This document shows, in pieces, positions 27,902-36,711 of a stretch of 64,000 nucleotides of DNA. The DNA lies in contig NZ_FNJR01000001.1 in NCBI RefSeq assembly GCF_900104475.1, positions 297,629 to 361,628 of the forward strand. The letters are read 5' to 3'. The stretch's first letter is position 1; each line of letters starts with the position of its first letter. The notes beneath the pieces are model-generated. The model searched no databases. It was given only the letters and a program-made list of their open reading frames with translations, and was not told the origin of the DNA. The translations under genes were made by a program, and so were the position numbers. This stretch comes from Actinopolyspora xinjiangensis (GTDB lineage: Bacteria; Actinomycetota; Actinomycetes; Mycobacteriales; Pseudonocardiaceae).

Positions 27902-28659
27902 TTCGGATCACGTCCGCTCACGGGGCCACCATCCACCGCGCCGGGACCGCGTTCTCACCGTGAGGGGCCGGAGTCGTTTCGGGTGACGGATGTGCCTCGA
28001 ACCTCCCATTTGGCTCCTCCGGAACTGTTGTCGAGACCAATCTCGCCCACCGAGGTCTCACCGGCATCGGGGGCTTCCCCCACACCTTCCCTGAGTCGTC
28101 TCCGACACGTTCACGCGGATACCGCGACCGGTGACCGTGCCGGAGGGGCACACCGACGCGCACGAAGACCGCCGGGCGGGGCCACCGAGCTCAGGCATCC
28201 GTGCGCACGACTGTAGAACACAGCTCTCGGACGGCGGGGGCGCTTCGGAAGAACGTCTCCCCAACCGCCGCGCGAGGAGACCGAGCTCATCGGACCGCAC
28301 ACCAGGCGATCGGAACGAACGCACGCACCGCGACATCACCCAACGAGATCAACTTTTCCCGCCGCGTAGTGAGTGAACCCACACGAACCGGTAACCGGTG
28401 GGCACTCGACGCCGCCAGGCGACGACGTACCGTGACCTCAATCGAAGCGGGAGAGGAAACCGGTCGGGCCGCGGAAGCACTCGCGGAAGAAACGGGAACC
28501 GAATTCGTGAACGGATCGCACAAAACGGAAACGACGGTTGATCTCGCCCAATTCGGGAATACGGAAGCAACCCAGCACCGGCCGACACGTCCTACAAGAC
28601 AGAAAGGACCGGTCAACGACGATCCCACCGAAACATGGTGGCAACTGGAGGTGACCGCA
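27902..28659. other. 758-base region between divergent genes without a supported gene
   Basis: It separates the DMT-like gene from the DUF4232 lipoprotein gene. The lipoprotein frame is open far upstream (to 28201), but that part has no domain and runs past the lipoprotein signal, so it is not called. No hairpin or repeat stands out apart from AACCGGTAACCGGT near 28386. Both promoters must be here. Confidence 0.45.
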
Positions 28660-29412
28660 ATGGTCCCGCACCGACCGAACAAACTCGGTCTCCGCGCTGT
28701 GGCAGCCTCGACGGCGCTGTTGGCCGGCGCGCTGCTAGGCGGCTGTGGCCAGCAACAACAGTCCGCCACGAACGAGCTGGCAGGCTCGGCCGACAACGCC
28801 GTGGATCAGCCACCGAGCCCGAGTGACCCCACACCGACGAACGAGCGCGAGGATTCGAAGATCACCGAATCGGACGACGCGGCCGATCCGGCGGCGAATC
28901 GAACGGAATCGAATTCGACGAACGGGGAATCGGCGTCGGAAACCGGCGACGCGAACACCGGACGATCCGAGAGTGGTTCGACGGCACGACGCCCCGAATC
29001 ACGACGCTGCCACACTTCGATGCTGACTGCCTCGCTGGAACCGGGTCACCCGGGAGCCGGACAGCGCTACGCGGAGCTCACGCTGCGCAACACCGCCGAC
29101 AGGACGTGCACCGTCCGCGGCTATCCCGGCCTGGAGTTCACCGGCTCCAACGGGACCACCCTGCCCACGGACGTGGAGCGGTCGACCGATCCGGGGCCCT
29201 CGACAGTGCGACTCGCCCCGGATGAGAGCACCACGACGACGCTGCACTGGGGAGTGGTTCCCACCGGTACCGCCTCGACGGGCGAGGACTGCGAACCGCT
29301 GCCATCCGCCCTGCGGGTGACACCTCCCGACGAGACCGACGTCCTGCGACTGCGGTGGGACTTCGGGCGGGTCTGCGGCAACGGGCACGTCAGCGCCACG
29401 GCCTTCCACTGA
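28660..29412 (+). CDS. DUF4232 lipoprotein
   Basis: A 250-residue predicted lipoprotein. The lipobox is in LLAGALLGGCGQQQQ, with the modified Cys near residue 27. A hydrophilic Asp/Glu/Ser/Thr linker (about 30-115) follows, then a DUF4232 domain with four cysteines: RRCHTSMLTASLEPGHPGAG, LRNTADRTCTVRGYPGLEF, a mid-domain Cys (GEDCEPLP) and a final GRVCGNG. DUF4232 proteins are typical extracytoplasmic proteins of actinomycetes with no known role. GGAGGT lies 7 bases before the ATG. The linker is likely disordered and spans the cell wall. Confidence 0.88.
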   Translation: MVPHRPNKLGLRAVAASTALLAGALLGGCGQQQQSATNELAGSADNAVDQPPSPSDPTPTNEREDSKITESDDAADPAANRTESNSTNGESASETGDANTGRSESGSTARRPESRRCHTSMLTASLEPGHPGAGQRYAELTLRNTADRTCTVRGYPGLEFTGSNGTTLPTDVERSTDPGPSTVRLAPDESTTTTLHWGVVPTGTASTGEDCEPLPSALRVTPPDETDVLRLRWDFGRVCGNGHVSATAFH

Positions 29413-29561
29413 GCGTCACCACGCTCCACCCGAACGTGCTGACCGAGGCTGCCCTATCGTGTCGATGATCGGCGTGACGCCTTCGGCACCGCGATCGGCG
29501 GAACCGCCACCGCCCGTCGGCCCCGAAAACTCCGAGGAAGAACTTCGGCGAGGTTGCTCCC

Positions 29562-30365
29562 ATGATCGAATCGAGACGATGGACGCTGCCGGGCACCGAG
29601 GCCCGGTTGGCGGTGCACAGCTGGGTGAGCGACAAGCCGGGCTGGATCGCGCTGTTCTCGCACGCCTATGCCGAGCACGCCGGGCGCTACCACCGCCTGG
29701 CCGAGAAGCTGGCCGCCTCGCGGGCAGTGGTGTGCGCGGTCGACATGGCCGGGCACGGCGATTCGGAGGGTGAGCCGGGGGTGGTGGAGGACGTCGAACA
29801 CCTCGTCGGCGACCTGGAAACCCTCCGCCGTCGGGTGGTCGAGTGGTACCCGGGGCTGCCGGTGGTGTCCATCGGACACGGTCTCGGCGGCACGGTCGCG
29901 GTGCGGCACGCCCAGGAGTACCAGGAACACCTGGTGGCGCTGGTGCTCTCGGCCCCGGTGCTGGGCACCTTCAACGCCCTGGACCTGCTGGCCGACGAGC
30001 GCATACCGCGTACCCCGGTCGATCCGGCGAACCTCTCGCGGGATCCCGAGGTGGGTCGGGAGTACCTCGCGGACCCGCTGGTCTACCACGGTCCGTTCCC
30101 GCGCAGCACGTTGACGGCGGTCGCGAAGATGCTGCGCACGATCGGCGACGGCCCCACCCTGGCCGTACCGACCCTGTGGCTGCACGGCGAGAACGACGAG
30201 CTGGTCCCGGAGGCGGACACCCGCGAGGGCATGGAACGGCTGCGCGGGCCGGAGTTCCACGAGCACGGCTACGCGGGGGCGCGCCACGATCTGTTCCACG
30301 AGACCAACGCCGAAGAAGTGCTACACGATGTGGTGACATTCATCGGACGAGAACTGAACACCTGA
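29562..30365 (+). CDS. Lysophospholipase-like alpha/beta hydrolase with Gly at the nucleophile position
   Basis: A 267-residue protein of the Hydrolase_4 (monoacylglycerol lipase) group: FSHAYAEHAGRYHRLAEKL, DMAGHGDSEGEPG, and the acid and base in LHGENDELVPEA and ARHDLFHE. At the nucleophile elbow, where the family has GHSMGG, this protein reads IGHGLGGTVAV, with Gly107 in the place of the Ser. The codon is an unambiguous GGT. Without another nucleophile the enzyme should be inactive as a hydrolase, or work by another chemistry. Other core residues are kept, so it is unlikely to be a decayed gene. ATG start at 29562 with GAGG upstream. Confidence 0.85.
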   Translation: MIESRRWTLPGTEARLAVHSWVSDKPGWIALFSHAYAEHAGRYHRLAEKLAASRAVVCAVDMAGHGDSEGEPGVVEDVEHLVGDLETLRRRVVEWYPGLPVVSIGHGLGGTVAVRHAQEYQEHLVALVLSAPVLGTFNALDLLADERIPRTPVDPANLSRDPEVGREYLADPLVYHGPFPRSTLTAVAKMLRTIGDGPTLAVPTLWLHGENDELVPEADTREGMERLRGPEFHEHGYAGARHDLFHETNAEEVLHDVVTFIGRELNT

Positions 30366-30585
30366 CCGAGCTCCGCCGAGGGGCGGCCGCCGGTGGTGGC
30401 GCCGAGGAGCCCACCACTGATCGTCCGTCCGTGTGGCTTTTCGGGCCGAATACTCATTCGAACGCGTGAAAGACAACCTCGAACGGGTTGCGGGCCGGTT
30501 CCGCGCCAGGCAGCGTGACTTTCCGGAGCGCATAGCCGTTCCGACCCACGACTCGGTACCCGACCGCACGATCGAGGCGGAGTCC

Positions 30586-31119
30586 ATGGACAACGTGCCA
30601 CACGCGCAGGACCTGATCGGAAACGAAGTATACGACCGGGACGGCTCACGTATCGGACGTGTCGGCAACATCTACGTGGATGACACGACGCACCGCCCGG
30701 AATGGGTGACGGTGCGCTCGGGACCACTGGGAGTCCGGGAGAGTTTCGTCCCCCTCGGCGACGCCTCGGCCGAGCGGGGGACACTGAACGTCGGAGTCTC
30801 CAGGGAGCAGGTGCGGACGGCGCCCCGGGTGGACGCCGAACACGGCCACCTCTCCGACGAGGACGGTGAACGTCTCCGTGAGCACTACCGGATCGCGGGC
30901 GTGGCCGTCCCGGAACCGCGTGGATCCACGGCACGCCGCTCGACCGTGGAACCCCCTTGGCAGCGCGACACCGGTTCCGGGGCGCACGAGCTGCCCGCCG
31001 AGGCGATGACCACCTCGGAGTCCGGCAGACACCACCGCCCGGACTCTGTCCCCCGCCCGGGGCACCTGATCCCTCACGCGGAGGAAGGCGCCGGGGGCAA
31101 GCACCGCAAGGAGGATTGA
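30586..31119 (+). CDS. PRC-barrel domain protein
   Basis: A 177-residue protein with a PRC-barrel at residues about 8-80: DLIGNEVYDRDGSRIGRVGN, then EWVTVRSGPLGVRESFVPLG, as in stress-linked PRC/DUF2382 proteins. The rest (EQVRTAPRVDAEHGHLSDED and beyond) resembles the linker and start of that family and ends in a disordered basic and acidic tail; a full DUF2382 domain is absent. GGCGGAG precedes the ATG at 30586. The frame is open to a GTG at 30433, which would add 51 residues without a domain. Role unknown, likely stress related. Confidence 0.78.
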   Translation: MDNVPHAQDLIGNEVYDRDGSRIGRVGNIYVDDTTHRPEWVTVRSGPLGVRESFVPLGDASAERGTLNVGVSREQVRTAPRVDAEHGHLSDEDGERLREHYRIAGVAVPEPRGSTARRSTVEPPWQRDTGSGAHELPAEAMTTSESGRHHRPDSVPRPGHLIPHAEEGAGGKHRKED

Positions 31120-31177
31120 GCTCCCACCGCATCGGACGATCGACAACACCTCGGGAGCCCGCGGGACAATATCGGGC

Positions 31178-31642
31178 GTGACCGCTGATGAGTCCGGTAT
31201 GGAACTGCTGATCACCGTGGTGGTGGCCGCCGAGGACGAGGGGACGGCGCGCGAGGCATGCGCCGGGATCACCTCACTCCTCGGAGGTCGTGTGATCCAC
31301 ACCGCCGACTGCTCCGACGAGGAACCCGGCTGCCGTTCGGTGACGATCAGCCGGAGGACGACCGCGCCGGGCACCGGCAACCCCGCGGCGACCCTGGCAC
31401 GCGTCCTACGGAACACCCTGCGCACCCTCGGCAGCGGGTTCACCGGCAGCCGGGTCTCCTGCGAACCGCCGAGCGCGTGGACCGTGGTGGACGCTCCGGA
31501 ACTGGTGGGCGAGCTGGTTCCGGGCGGGGAGCGAATCCTGCTGGAGGCATGGCAGACGGCCGCGTCCTCCCCGGAGGCCGCGACCGGAGCCCCGGACACC
31601 ACCGACCGGACCGCCTTCCAGGGCACCCGTCGCTCCGGCTGA
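31178..31642 (+). CDS. Hypothetical protein
   Basis: A 154-residue protein that I do not recognise. It starts with a strand-rich MELLITVVVAAEDEG, followed by a helix (AREACAGITSLL) and another strand with two Cys (TADCSDEEPGCRS), then a helix and an Ala/Thr-rich tail. The order strand-helix-strand recalls small ferredoxin-like (ACT-type) folds, but this is a guess. A possible -10 (CAATAT) lies only about six bases before the GTG at 31178, which would make a leaderless message; ATG 31199 is the other start. Codon bias is normal. Confidence 0.6.
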   Translation: MTADESGMELLITVVVAAEDEGTAREACAGITSLLGGRVIHTADCSDEEPGCRSVTISRRTTAPGTGNPAATLARVLRNTLRTLGSGFTGSRVSCEPPSAWTVVDAPELVGELVPGGERILLEAWQTAASSPEAATGAPDTTDRTAFQGTRRSG

Positions 31643-31860
31643 TGCGGCGTTTCCGGGCCGGGGTGGTGACCGCGGGACGGACGCGGCGACCGCGCCGGCC
31701 GTACCGCACCGGTCTCGTGACGGCCACACGCGGTGCCCACCTGAAGACGGGTGGGTGACCCCGACTAACTTGGTGATCGACATCGGCCGCCGGACGGGAC
31801 GGCCGGACGGTCGGCAACGAGCATCCGACAACGCTCACCCCCGGAGAGGATCCGAGACAG

Positions 31861-32121
31861 ATGGCAGGTGTGGAAGAGGTTCGTGCGGGCATCGCACTGG
31901 CCAACCAGAAGGCCTCGGAAAGCGTGGCCGCCTTACAACAGGCCACCCTCTCCCTGGAGGAGGCGCAGCAGGCGCTGGCAACCGCCACCCAGGGCAGCGG
32001 ACAGGAGGAGATCCAGCACGCCTACGGAATGCTCGCGGAGGCCGCGCAGAGCCTCAACGGCATCCAGGGAACGATCAACGCCAGCATCACCTCGGCCGAG
32101 AACTACGCGGGACGGCTTTGA
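31861..32121 (+). CDS. Small helical-hairpin protein (first of the FtsK-like cassette)
   Basis: An 86-residue protein that appears to be two long amphipathic helices (about 3-45 and 51-84) joined by a short turn GSGQEE. It is rich in Ala, Gln and Glu and has no Cys, no signal and no membrane segment. The size and hairpin shape resemble WXG100/ESX-type substrates, but the turn has no WXG motif and the C-terminus has no YxxxD/E signal. The stop is 4 bases before the GTG of the second small gene, so they are co-translated. GGAGAGG precedes the ATG. I know no characterised homologue. Confidence 0.75.
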   Translation: MAGVEEVRAGIALANQKASESVAALQQATLSLEEAQQALATATQGSGQEEIQHAYGMLAEAAQSLNGIQGTINASITSAENYAGRL

Positions 32122-32125
32122 TCCC

Positions 32126-32377
32126 GTGTCGGCACTCGAGGAGCTCCAACAGGCACTGCGGACGGTGTCCGACCACCTGGAACAGGCCCAGCGGCAACTC
32201 GTGACCTCGCGTACCGCGCTGCACCAGGCGGAGGGGGCGCTGCGGGGGCTGGATCCGGACAACCCGGAGACAGTGGTCCCTCGGGGGATGCACCGGGCCG
32301 ACGACCAGATCGAACACGTACTGTCCACGGTGGAGCACGTCGACGAGGCGGTTCGCCGGTTCGCGACCGGGCTGTAG
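32126..32377 (+). CDS. Second small helical-hairpin protein of the cassette
   Basis: An 83-residue protein again predicted as a two-helix hairpin: an N-terminal helix with heptad-like hydrophobics (LEELQQALRTVSDHLEQAQR), a Pro/Gly turn (GLDPDNPETVVPRG) and a second helix ending in FATGL. It is not obviously a sequence copy of the preceding protein, but the shape is the same, so the two may form a four-helix heterodimer like EsxA/EsxB. The GTG at 32126 follows the previous stop after 4 bases and lacks a strong ribosome site, which suggests coupling. Function unknown. Confidence 0.7.
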   Translation: MSALEELQQALRTVSDHLEQAQRQLVTSRTALHQAEGALRGLDPDNPETVVPRGMHRADDQIEHVLSTVEHVDEAVRRFATGL

Positions 32378-32632
32378 GGCCGTGTCGCGATTCGGTCGTG
32401 CTCCGCACCTGCCCCGCCTGCCCTCGACGGGGCCGGTGCGGACCGAACCGGACGAACACTTCACTCGCGAGAGTGATCGTGTGGTGCTCGCCCTGGGGTC
32501 GTGCCCACTCCGAGCCGTTCGGTACGCGGGTAACTCCCGACATGCCGAGGAGGAACGAATCACACCGCCGAACGAGCGGCATGATCGGTGGTACTTTGCT
32601 TACGGTCAGTGATGCGAGTACCGAGGTGGGGT

Positions 32633-35554
32633 GTGCGTAAACGCAACGAACGGCGCAACGCCATTCAGGCGGCCTTCGACCGGTTGAGCGCCACCGCAGC
32701 CACGGCCCGCGGCGCGGCGACGAACGAACTCGCGCGCGTCGAGGCGGAGAACGCCAAGCAGGAGCACGCACTGCGCATCGCGCGGCACGGGGTCTCCGCC
32801 GTGGCGCGCGACCCGGGCGAGTTCGAGGGCTCCGACCGCCCGGAGTTCCGCCGCGCGCTGGAGGAAGCGGTCGAGGAGCGCACGGAGGTGTTCTCCGAGT
32901 GGACCGCACGGGGACCGGACGAGCTCGCGGAACTGGTTTCCGACGCCGCCCCCGGCACCGCCTCGGCCCCGTGGCGGGAGTGGCTCGGCAGCATCGGCAC
33001 GGCCGATGCCCGAATTCCGGCCCCGACACTCTGGCGCTTCGGCACCGCCCACGTACCGGACGCCCCGGAGGCCGCCGAGTTCCCGGCGGCGGTTCCGCTG
33101 CTGGACGAGTCGCACCTGCGGATCACCTGCCGCTCCGCCACGCTGGAAAGCGCCACCCGGGACACCGCCGAGTCGCTGGTGCAAAACCTGCTGCTGCGAA
33201 TGCTGTCCTACTACGAGCCCGGACTGGTCCGGGTGCACGTCTGGGACACCGCGCGGCTGACCGGCACGTTGCCGGGCCTGTTCCCGCTGACGCGCTCCGG
33301 ACTGCTGACCGCGCACGACCCGACCAGGCTGGACGACCTGCTGGAGGAATTGGCCGAGCACATCCGCCGCATCCACACCACCGCACTGCTCGGCGGCCAC
33401 ACCTCGTTGAGGTCGCTGGCCGCGGAAACCGGCCACCGGGGGGAGCCCTGGCGGGTGGCCGTGCTGTTCGGGGACGGCGAACCCCTCAGGGACGAACAGC
33501 AGCAGCAGTTGCAGCGCGTGGCGCGCAACGGGCTGGCCTGCGGGATTCAGCTGATCGTGGTGGATCTGCCGATGACGGTCAACAACGCCCTGGAGTCGGT
33601 GACGCTGACCGCGCCCGACGCGGCACGCAGCAGCATGACGGGGCCGCACCTGACGATCCGCCCGGACGAGGTGCCGCCACGGGAACGGGTGAGCAGGGCG
33701 TGCTCGGCGATCTCCGAGGCGTTCCAGTCAAGACGCGCACGGGTACGCACCTTCGAGGACCTGCTGCCGGGACAGTTGTGGACGCAGGACTCGACGGGCG
33801 GGCTGACCGCGCCGGTCGGCTTCTTCGAGGGGGAACCGGTACGGATCTCGCTCGGTGACACCAGCCCGCACACGCTGATCGGCGGTCCCAGCGGTTCCGG
33901 GAAGACGAACTTCCTCTACGGCATGCTCGGCAGTCTGGCCGCGCGCTACAGCCCGGACGAGCTGGAGATGTACCTGCTGGACTTCAAGGAGGGCGTGTCG
34001 TTCGCGCAGTTCACGCCCGGCAGCAGAGATCCGAGCTGGCTGCCGCACGCGCGGTTGGTCGGCGTCAACGTCAACACCGACCGCGAGTTCGGACTGGCGC
34101 TGCTGCGCTTCCTCGCCACCGAGATGCGCAGGCGGGCCGACGCGGCCAAGGAGCAGGAGGTCACCAAACTGGAAGAACTGCGGCAGCGGGATCCGCAGAG
34201 CAGGTGGCCGCGCATCGTGGCGGTGATCGACGAGTTCCAGTACCTGTTCGCCGAGCGCGACGCGGTGTCCAGCCAGGCGGCCACGCTGCTGGAGGACGTG
34301 GCGCGCCGGGGCCGCTCCCAGGGGATACACCTGGTGCTGGCCAGCCAGGACGTTTCCGGCATCGAGGCGTTCTGGGGAAAGCCCGCCATCTTCGAACAGT
34401 TCATCCTCCGGGTGGCGTTGCCGAAAGCGCGCCGGGTGCTGGTGGACAACAACACCACGGCGCTGGAGCTGCCCCGCTGGCACGCGGTGGTCAACCACGA
34501 GTCCGGGGTCAAACACGGCAACGAGGTGGTGCGCGTGCCGGACGCCACCGCCTCGGAGACCTTCGACTCGCTGCAGCACCGCCTCTGGGAACGGCATCTG
34601 TGGGAGATGGGCAGGCGCAACGCGCGCCCACCCAGGCTGTTCGACGGTTCGCACTTGCCCGATCTCACCGGCACGGCGGACTTCGAGGAGTTGCGCCCGG
34701 GTGCTCCCCGGCGCCCACGGGTGCTGCTGGGGCAGGTGATCGACGTTCGAGGCACGGCGGCGGCACTGTCGTTCGAGCGCTCGCCCGGCAGGAACCTGGC
34801 CGTGCTGGGGTCGGCCCAGCAGGATGCCACGGCCGTGCTCGGGGCGGGCGCGGTCTCACTAGGACGGCAGTTCTCGCCGGGGAACGCGGAGTTCACCGTC
34901 GCGACGCTGAACGAGGACACGGCCGAGGACGCGTGGGCCGTCGCGGGCACGCTGCGCGAGGACGGGCACACGGTCACGTTCATCGGCCCCAGCGAGCTGG
35001 AGGACAGACTGCGGGAGGTGTCCGAGTCGGTCGACGAACGCGGCGGGGCCCCAGCCGGGAGGTCGGAGACCGTGCCGCACTACCTGCTGCTCTACGCGGT
35101 GGACGCCGTGCAGTCGATACTGGAACGCAAGGATCCGGAGAGCAGGACCAGCGGTCTCGACCGACTGCGCAAGGTCCTCAAGCAGGGCCCGGAGTGCGGG
35201 GTGCACACCATCGGCTGGTGGCGCAGCGCCCAGCGACTGCGCAACACGCTGGGCATGGGGCCCACCGACGACGTGGGGGCCTGGGTGGCCTTCGACGTGC
35301 AGGGGCAGGAACTCTCGCCGCTTGCGGCGGGTCAACCGATCACCTGGTCGCCCCGCGTGCACCGGGGGTTGTTCTTCGACCGCTCGGTGCACTCGCATCC
35401 CGAGGTGGTCCTGCCGTTCGACCTCACCGAGGTGGTGGGGAGCTTCCCCGAGGAACCGAGCCTGGCGGACGCCGATCCCGGCGACCTCCCCAGGCCGCGC
35501 GGTTCGGAGGCCATCTCGTCCAATGCCTCCGGGGAGGAGACCACCGATGACTGA
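32633..35554 (+). CDS. FtsK/SpoIIIE-type ATPase, soluble, three ATPase-like regions
   Basis: A 973-residue protein. A coiled-coil N-terminus (about 1-90) is followed by a degenerate RecA-like region (about 155-325, with HLRITCRSATLES and VRVHVWDTARLTG, no P-loop), then an intact FtsK/SpoIIIE domain with Walker A GGPSGSGKTN (from 417) and Walker B IVAVIDEFQYLF (Asp533, Glu534), and LVLASQDVSG as sensor-like segment. A third region (from about 710) has a decayed P-loop VLGSAQQDA. No membrane segment is seen. The three-part plan recalls EccC of type VII secretion, with membrane anchor missing. Its stop overlaps the next gene by 8 bases. GTG 32633 has GAGG 6 bases upstream; ATG 32612 is an alternative. 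Cargo (protein or DNA) unknown. Confidence 0.85.
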   Translation: MRKRNERRNAIQAAFDRLSATAATARGAATNELARVEAENAKQEHALRIARHGVSAVARDPGEFEGSDRPEFRRALEEAVEERTEVFSEWTARGPDELAELVSDAAPGTASAPWREWLGSIGTADARIPAPTLWRFGTAHVPDAPEAAEFPAAVPLLDESHLRITCRSATLESATRDTAESLVQNLLLRMLSYYEPGLVRVHVWDTARLTGTLPGLFPLTRSGLLTAHDPTRLDDLLEELAEHIRRIHTTALLGGHTSLRSLAAETGHRGEPWRVAVLFGDGEPLRDEQQQQLQRVARNGLACGIQLIVVDLPMTVNNALESVTLTAPDAARSSMTGPHLTIRPDEVPPRERVSRACSAISEAFQSRRARVRTFEDLLPGQLWTQDSTGGLTAPVGFFEGEPVRISLGDTSPHTLIGGPSGSGKTNFLYGMLGSLAARYSPDELEMYLLDFKEGVSFAQFTPGSRDPSWLPHARLVGVNVNTDREFGLALLRFLATEMRRRADAAKEQEVTKLEELRQRDPQSRWPRIVAVIDEFQYLFAERDAVSSQAATLLEDVARRGRSQGIHLVLASQDVSGIEAFWGKPAIFEQFILRVALPKARRVLVDNNTTALELPRWHAVVNHESGVKHGNEVVRVPDATASETFDSLQHRLWERHLWEMGRRNARPPRLFDGSHLPDLTGTADFEELRPGAPRRPRVLLGQVIDVRGTAAALSFERSPGRNLAVLGSAQQDATAVLGAGAVSLGRQFSPGNAEFTVATLNEDTAEDAWAVAGTLREDGHTVTFIGPSELEDRLREVSESVDERGGAPAGRSETVPHYLLLYAVDAVQSILERKDPESRTSGLDRLRKVLKQGPECGVHTIGWWRSAQRLRNTLGMGPTDDVGAWVAFDVQGQELSPLAAGQPITWSPRVHRGLFFDRSVHSHPEVVLPFDLTEVVGSFPEEPSLADADPGDLPRPRGSEAISSNASGEETTDD

Positions 35555-35981
35555 GGAGCCCGGCGAGCACACCTCGCGGCACGGCACGGCGGCCGAACGC
35601 TACAAGGAGATCGTGGCACTGGCCACCGACTCGGTGGACAGGCTGCACGAGCTGGAGCGGGATCGGATCGAGCGCCTGGAGCGGGAACTGGCCGGTGAGC
35701 GCGAGCGGGTCGAGCGGGCGGAGCAGCAGCGGGAACAGGTCGAGGAGGGCGTCCGACTGCGCTGGAACGCCGCGTTGGAAGCGCTCTGGGAGGAGCGCTG
35801 GCTGCGCGTGACCCAGCTTCCCGCCCCGGACACCACGGCCGAGCCCGCCGGAGCCGAAGAGGCCATCCGCTCGGTGCAGCGCGCCTACCTGGACCTCTAC
35901 GAGGCGCTGGACCAGGGTCGCTGGTCCGCGCCGGGGTGGATCCCGAAGGGTTGGCTGAGTCGCCGGGAGCACGACGACTGA
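35547..35981 (+). CDS. Coiled-coil partner protein of the FtsK-like ATPase
   Basis: A 144-residue hydrophilic protein. A long charged helix spans about residues 20-80 (VDRLHELERDRIERLEREL and following Arg/Glu repeats), with heptad spacing that predicts a coiled coil. The C-terminal half has Trp-rich segments (WNAALEALWEERWLRV and SAPGWIPKGWL). Its ATG lies inside the end of the ATPase gene (ATGACTGA overlap), so equal amounts of both are likely made. It could be an adaptor or oligomer platform for the ATPase. No known family is recognised. Confidence 0.8.
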   Translation: MTEEPGEHTSRHGTAAERYKEIVALATDSVDRLHELERDRIERLERELAGERERVERAEQQREQVEEGVRLRWNAALEALWEERWLRVTQLPAPDTTAEPAGAEEAIRSVQRAYLDLYEALDQGRWSAPGWIPKGWLSRREHDD

Positions 35982-36088
35982 ACCGGGGCGGGAGCACGGG
36001 GTGCGATGGCACTCCCCGCTCCGTTAGCACGACGCACCGGCGGAACTCCTGTGATACCCCTCATGTCAACTACTCTTCGGAGGCCACA

Positions 36089-36523
36089 GTGTCGGACACG
36101 CCGAAACACTCCGTCAGCGTGGCGGGGGTCGTGGTCGACGACGAGCGGGTTCTGCTGATCCGACGCCGCGACAACGGCCGCTGGGAGGCACCGGGTGGTG
36201 TTCTCGAACTGGGTGAGACCTTCGAGGACGGGGTGGAGCGAGAAGTTCTCGAGGAGACCGGTGTGGCGATCGCGGTCGAACGTCTCACCGGCACTTACAA
36301 GAACCTCTCCCGTGGAGTCGTCACTCTCGTTTTCCGCTGCCGCCCGCTGTCGGGAACACCGCACCCCACCGACGAGAGCGCCGACGCCGAGTGGGTCGAA
36401 CTCCCCGACGCCCTGCGCCGCATGGGCGAGGTCTACGCGGTACGCGTCTCGGACGCCTTCGCCGAGCGCCCGGCTGTCCGCAACCACGACGGCGTGACCG
36501 TGACCCGGTCGCTGCCGAGCTGA
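36089..36523 (+). CDS. Nudix hydrolase
   Basis: A 144-residue Nudix protein with SVAGVVVDDERVLLIRRRDN, then the box starting GGVLELGETFEDGVEREVLEE and continuing TG, which fits G-x5-E-x7-REUXEEXGU with Val in place of the U residue. It resembles MutT/ADP-ribose-type actinobacterial Nudix enzymes that cut nucleoside diphosphate derivatives. The GTG at 36089 has GGAGG 5 bases upstream; the frame is open further up but without domain content. It follows the FtsK-like cassette after 107 bases and has its own likely promoter. Confidence 0.9.
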   Translation: MSDTPKHSVSVAGVVVDDERVLLIRRRDNGRWEAPGGVLELGETFEDGVEREVLEETGVAIAVERLTGTYKNLSRGVVTLVFRCRPLSGTPHPTDESADAEWVELPDALRRMGEVYAVRVSDAFAERPAVRNHDGVTVTRSLPS

Positions 36524-36711
36524 CCGGTCGAGCCGCTTCCCGGGACCACCGCTTCCACATCGGCGGACTCTTCCTCGCTCCGTCGGGCCGACCGATCCGA
36601 GCCAGACCGACCGGTCGGTACGATCGGGGTGCGCCGAGCGCGCCACATGGCGACACCTCGGCAAGACGGGTAAAATTACGATACTAACCAGTTCCGCATA
36701 TGGAGGTTCTC

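Noticed and set aside
28201-28659. N-terminal extension of the DUF4232 lipoprotein frame
   Set aside because: It has no domain, poor codon bias and would bury the lipoprotein signal; a strong ribosome site precedes the ATG at 28660.
31861-32377. True WXG100 (EsxA/EsxB) pair
   Set aside because: Size and helical-hairpin shape fit, but no WXG at the turn and no C-terminal secretion signal are present, so only a structural analogy is claimed.
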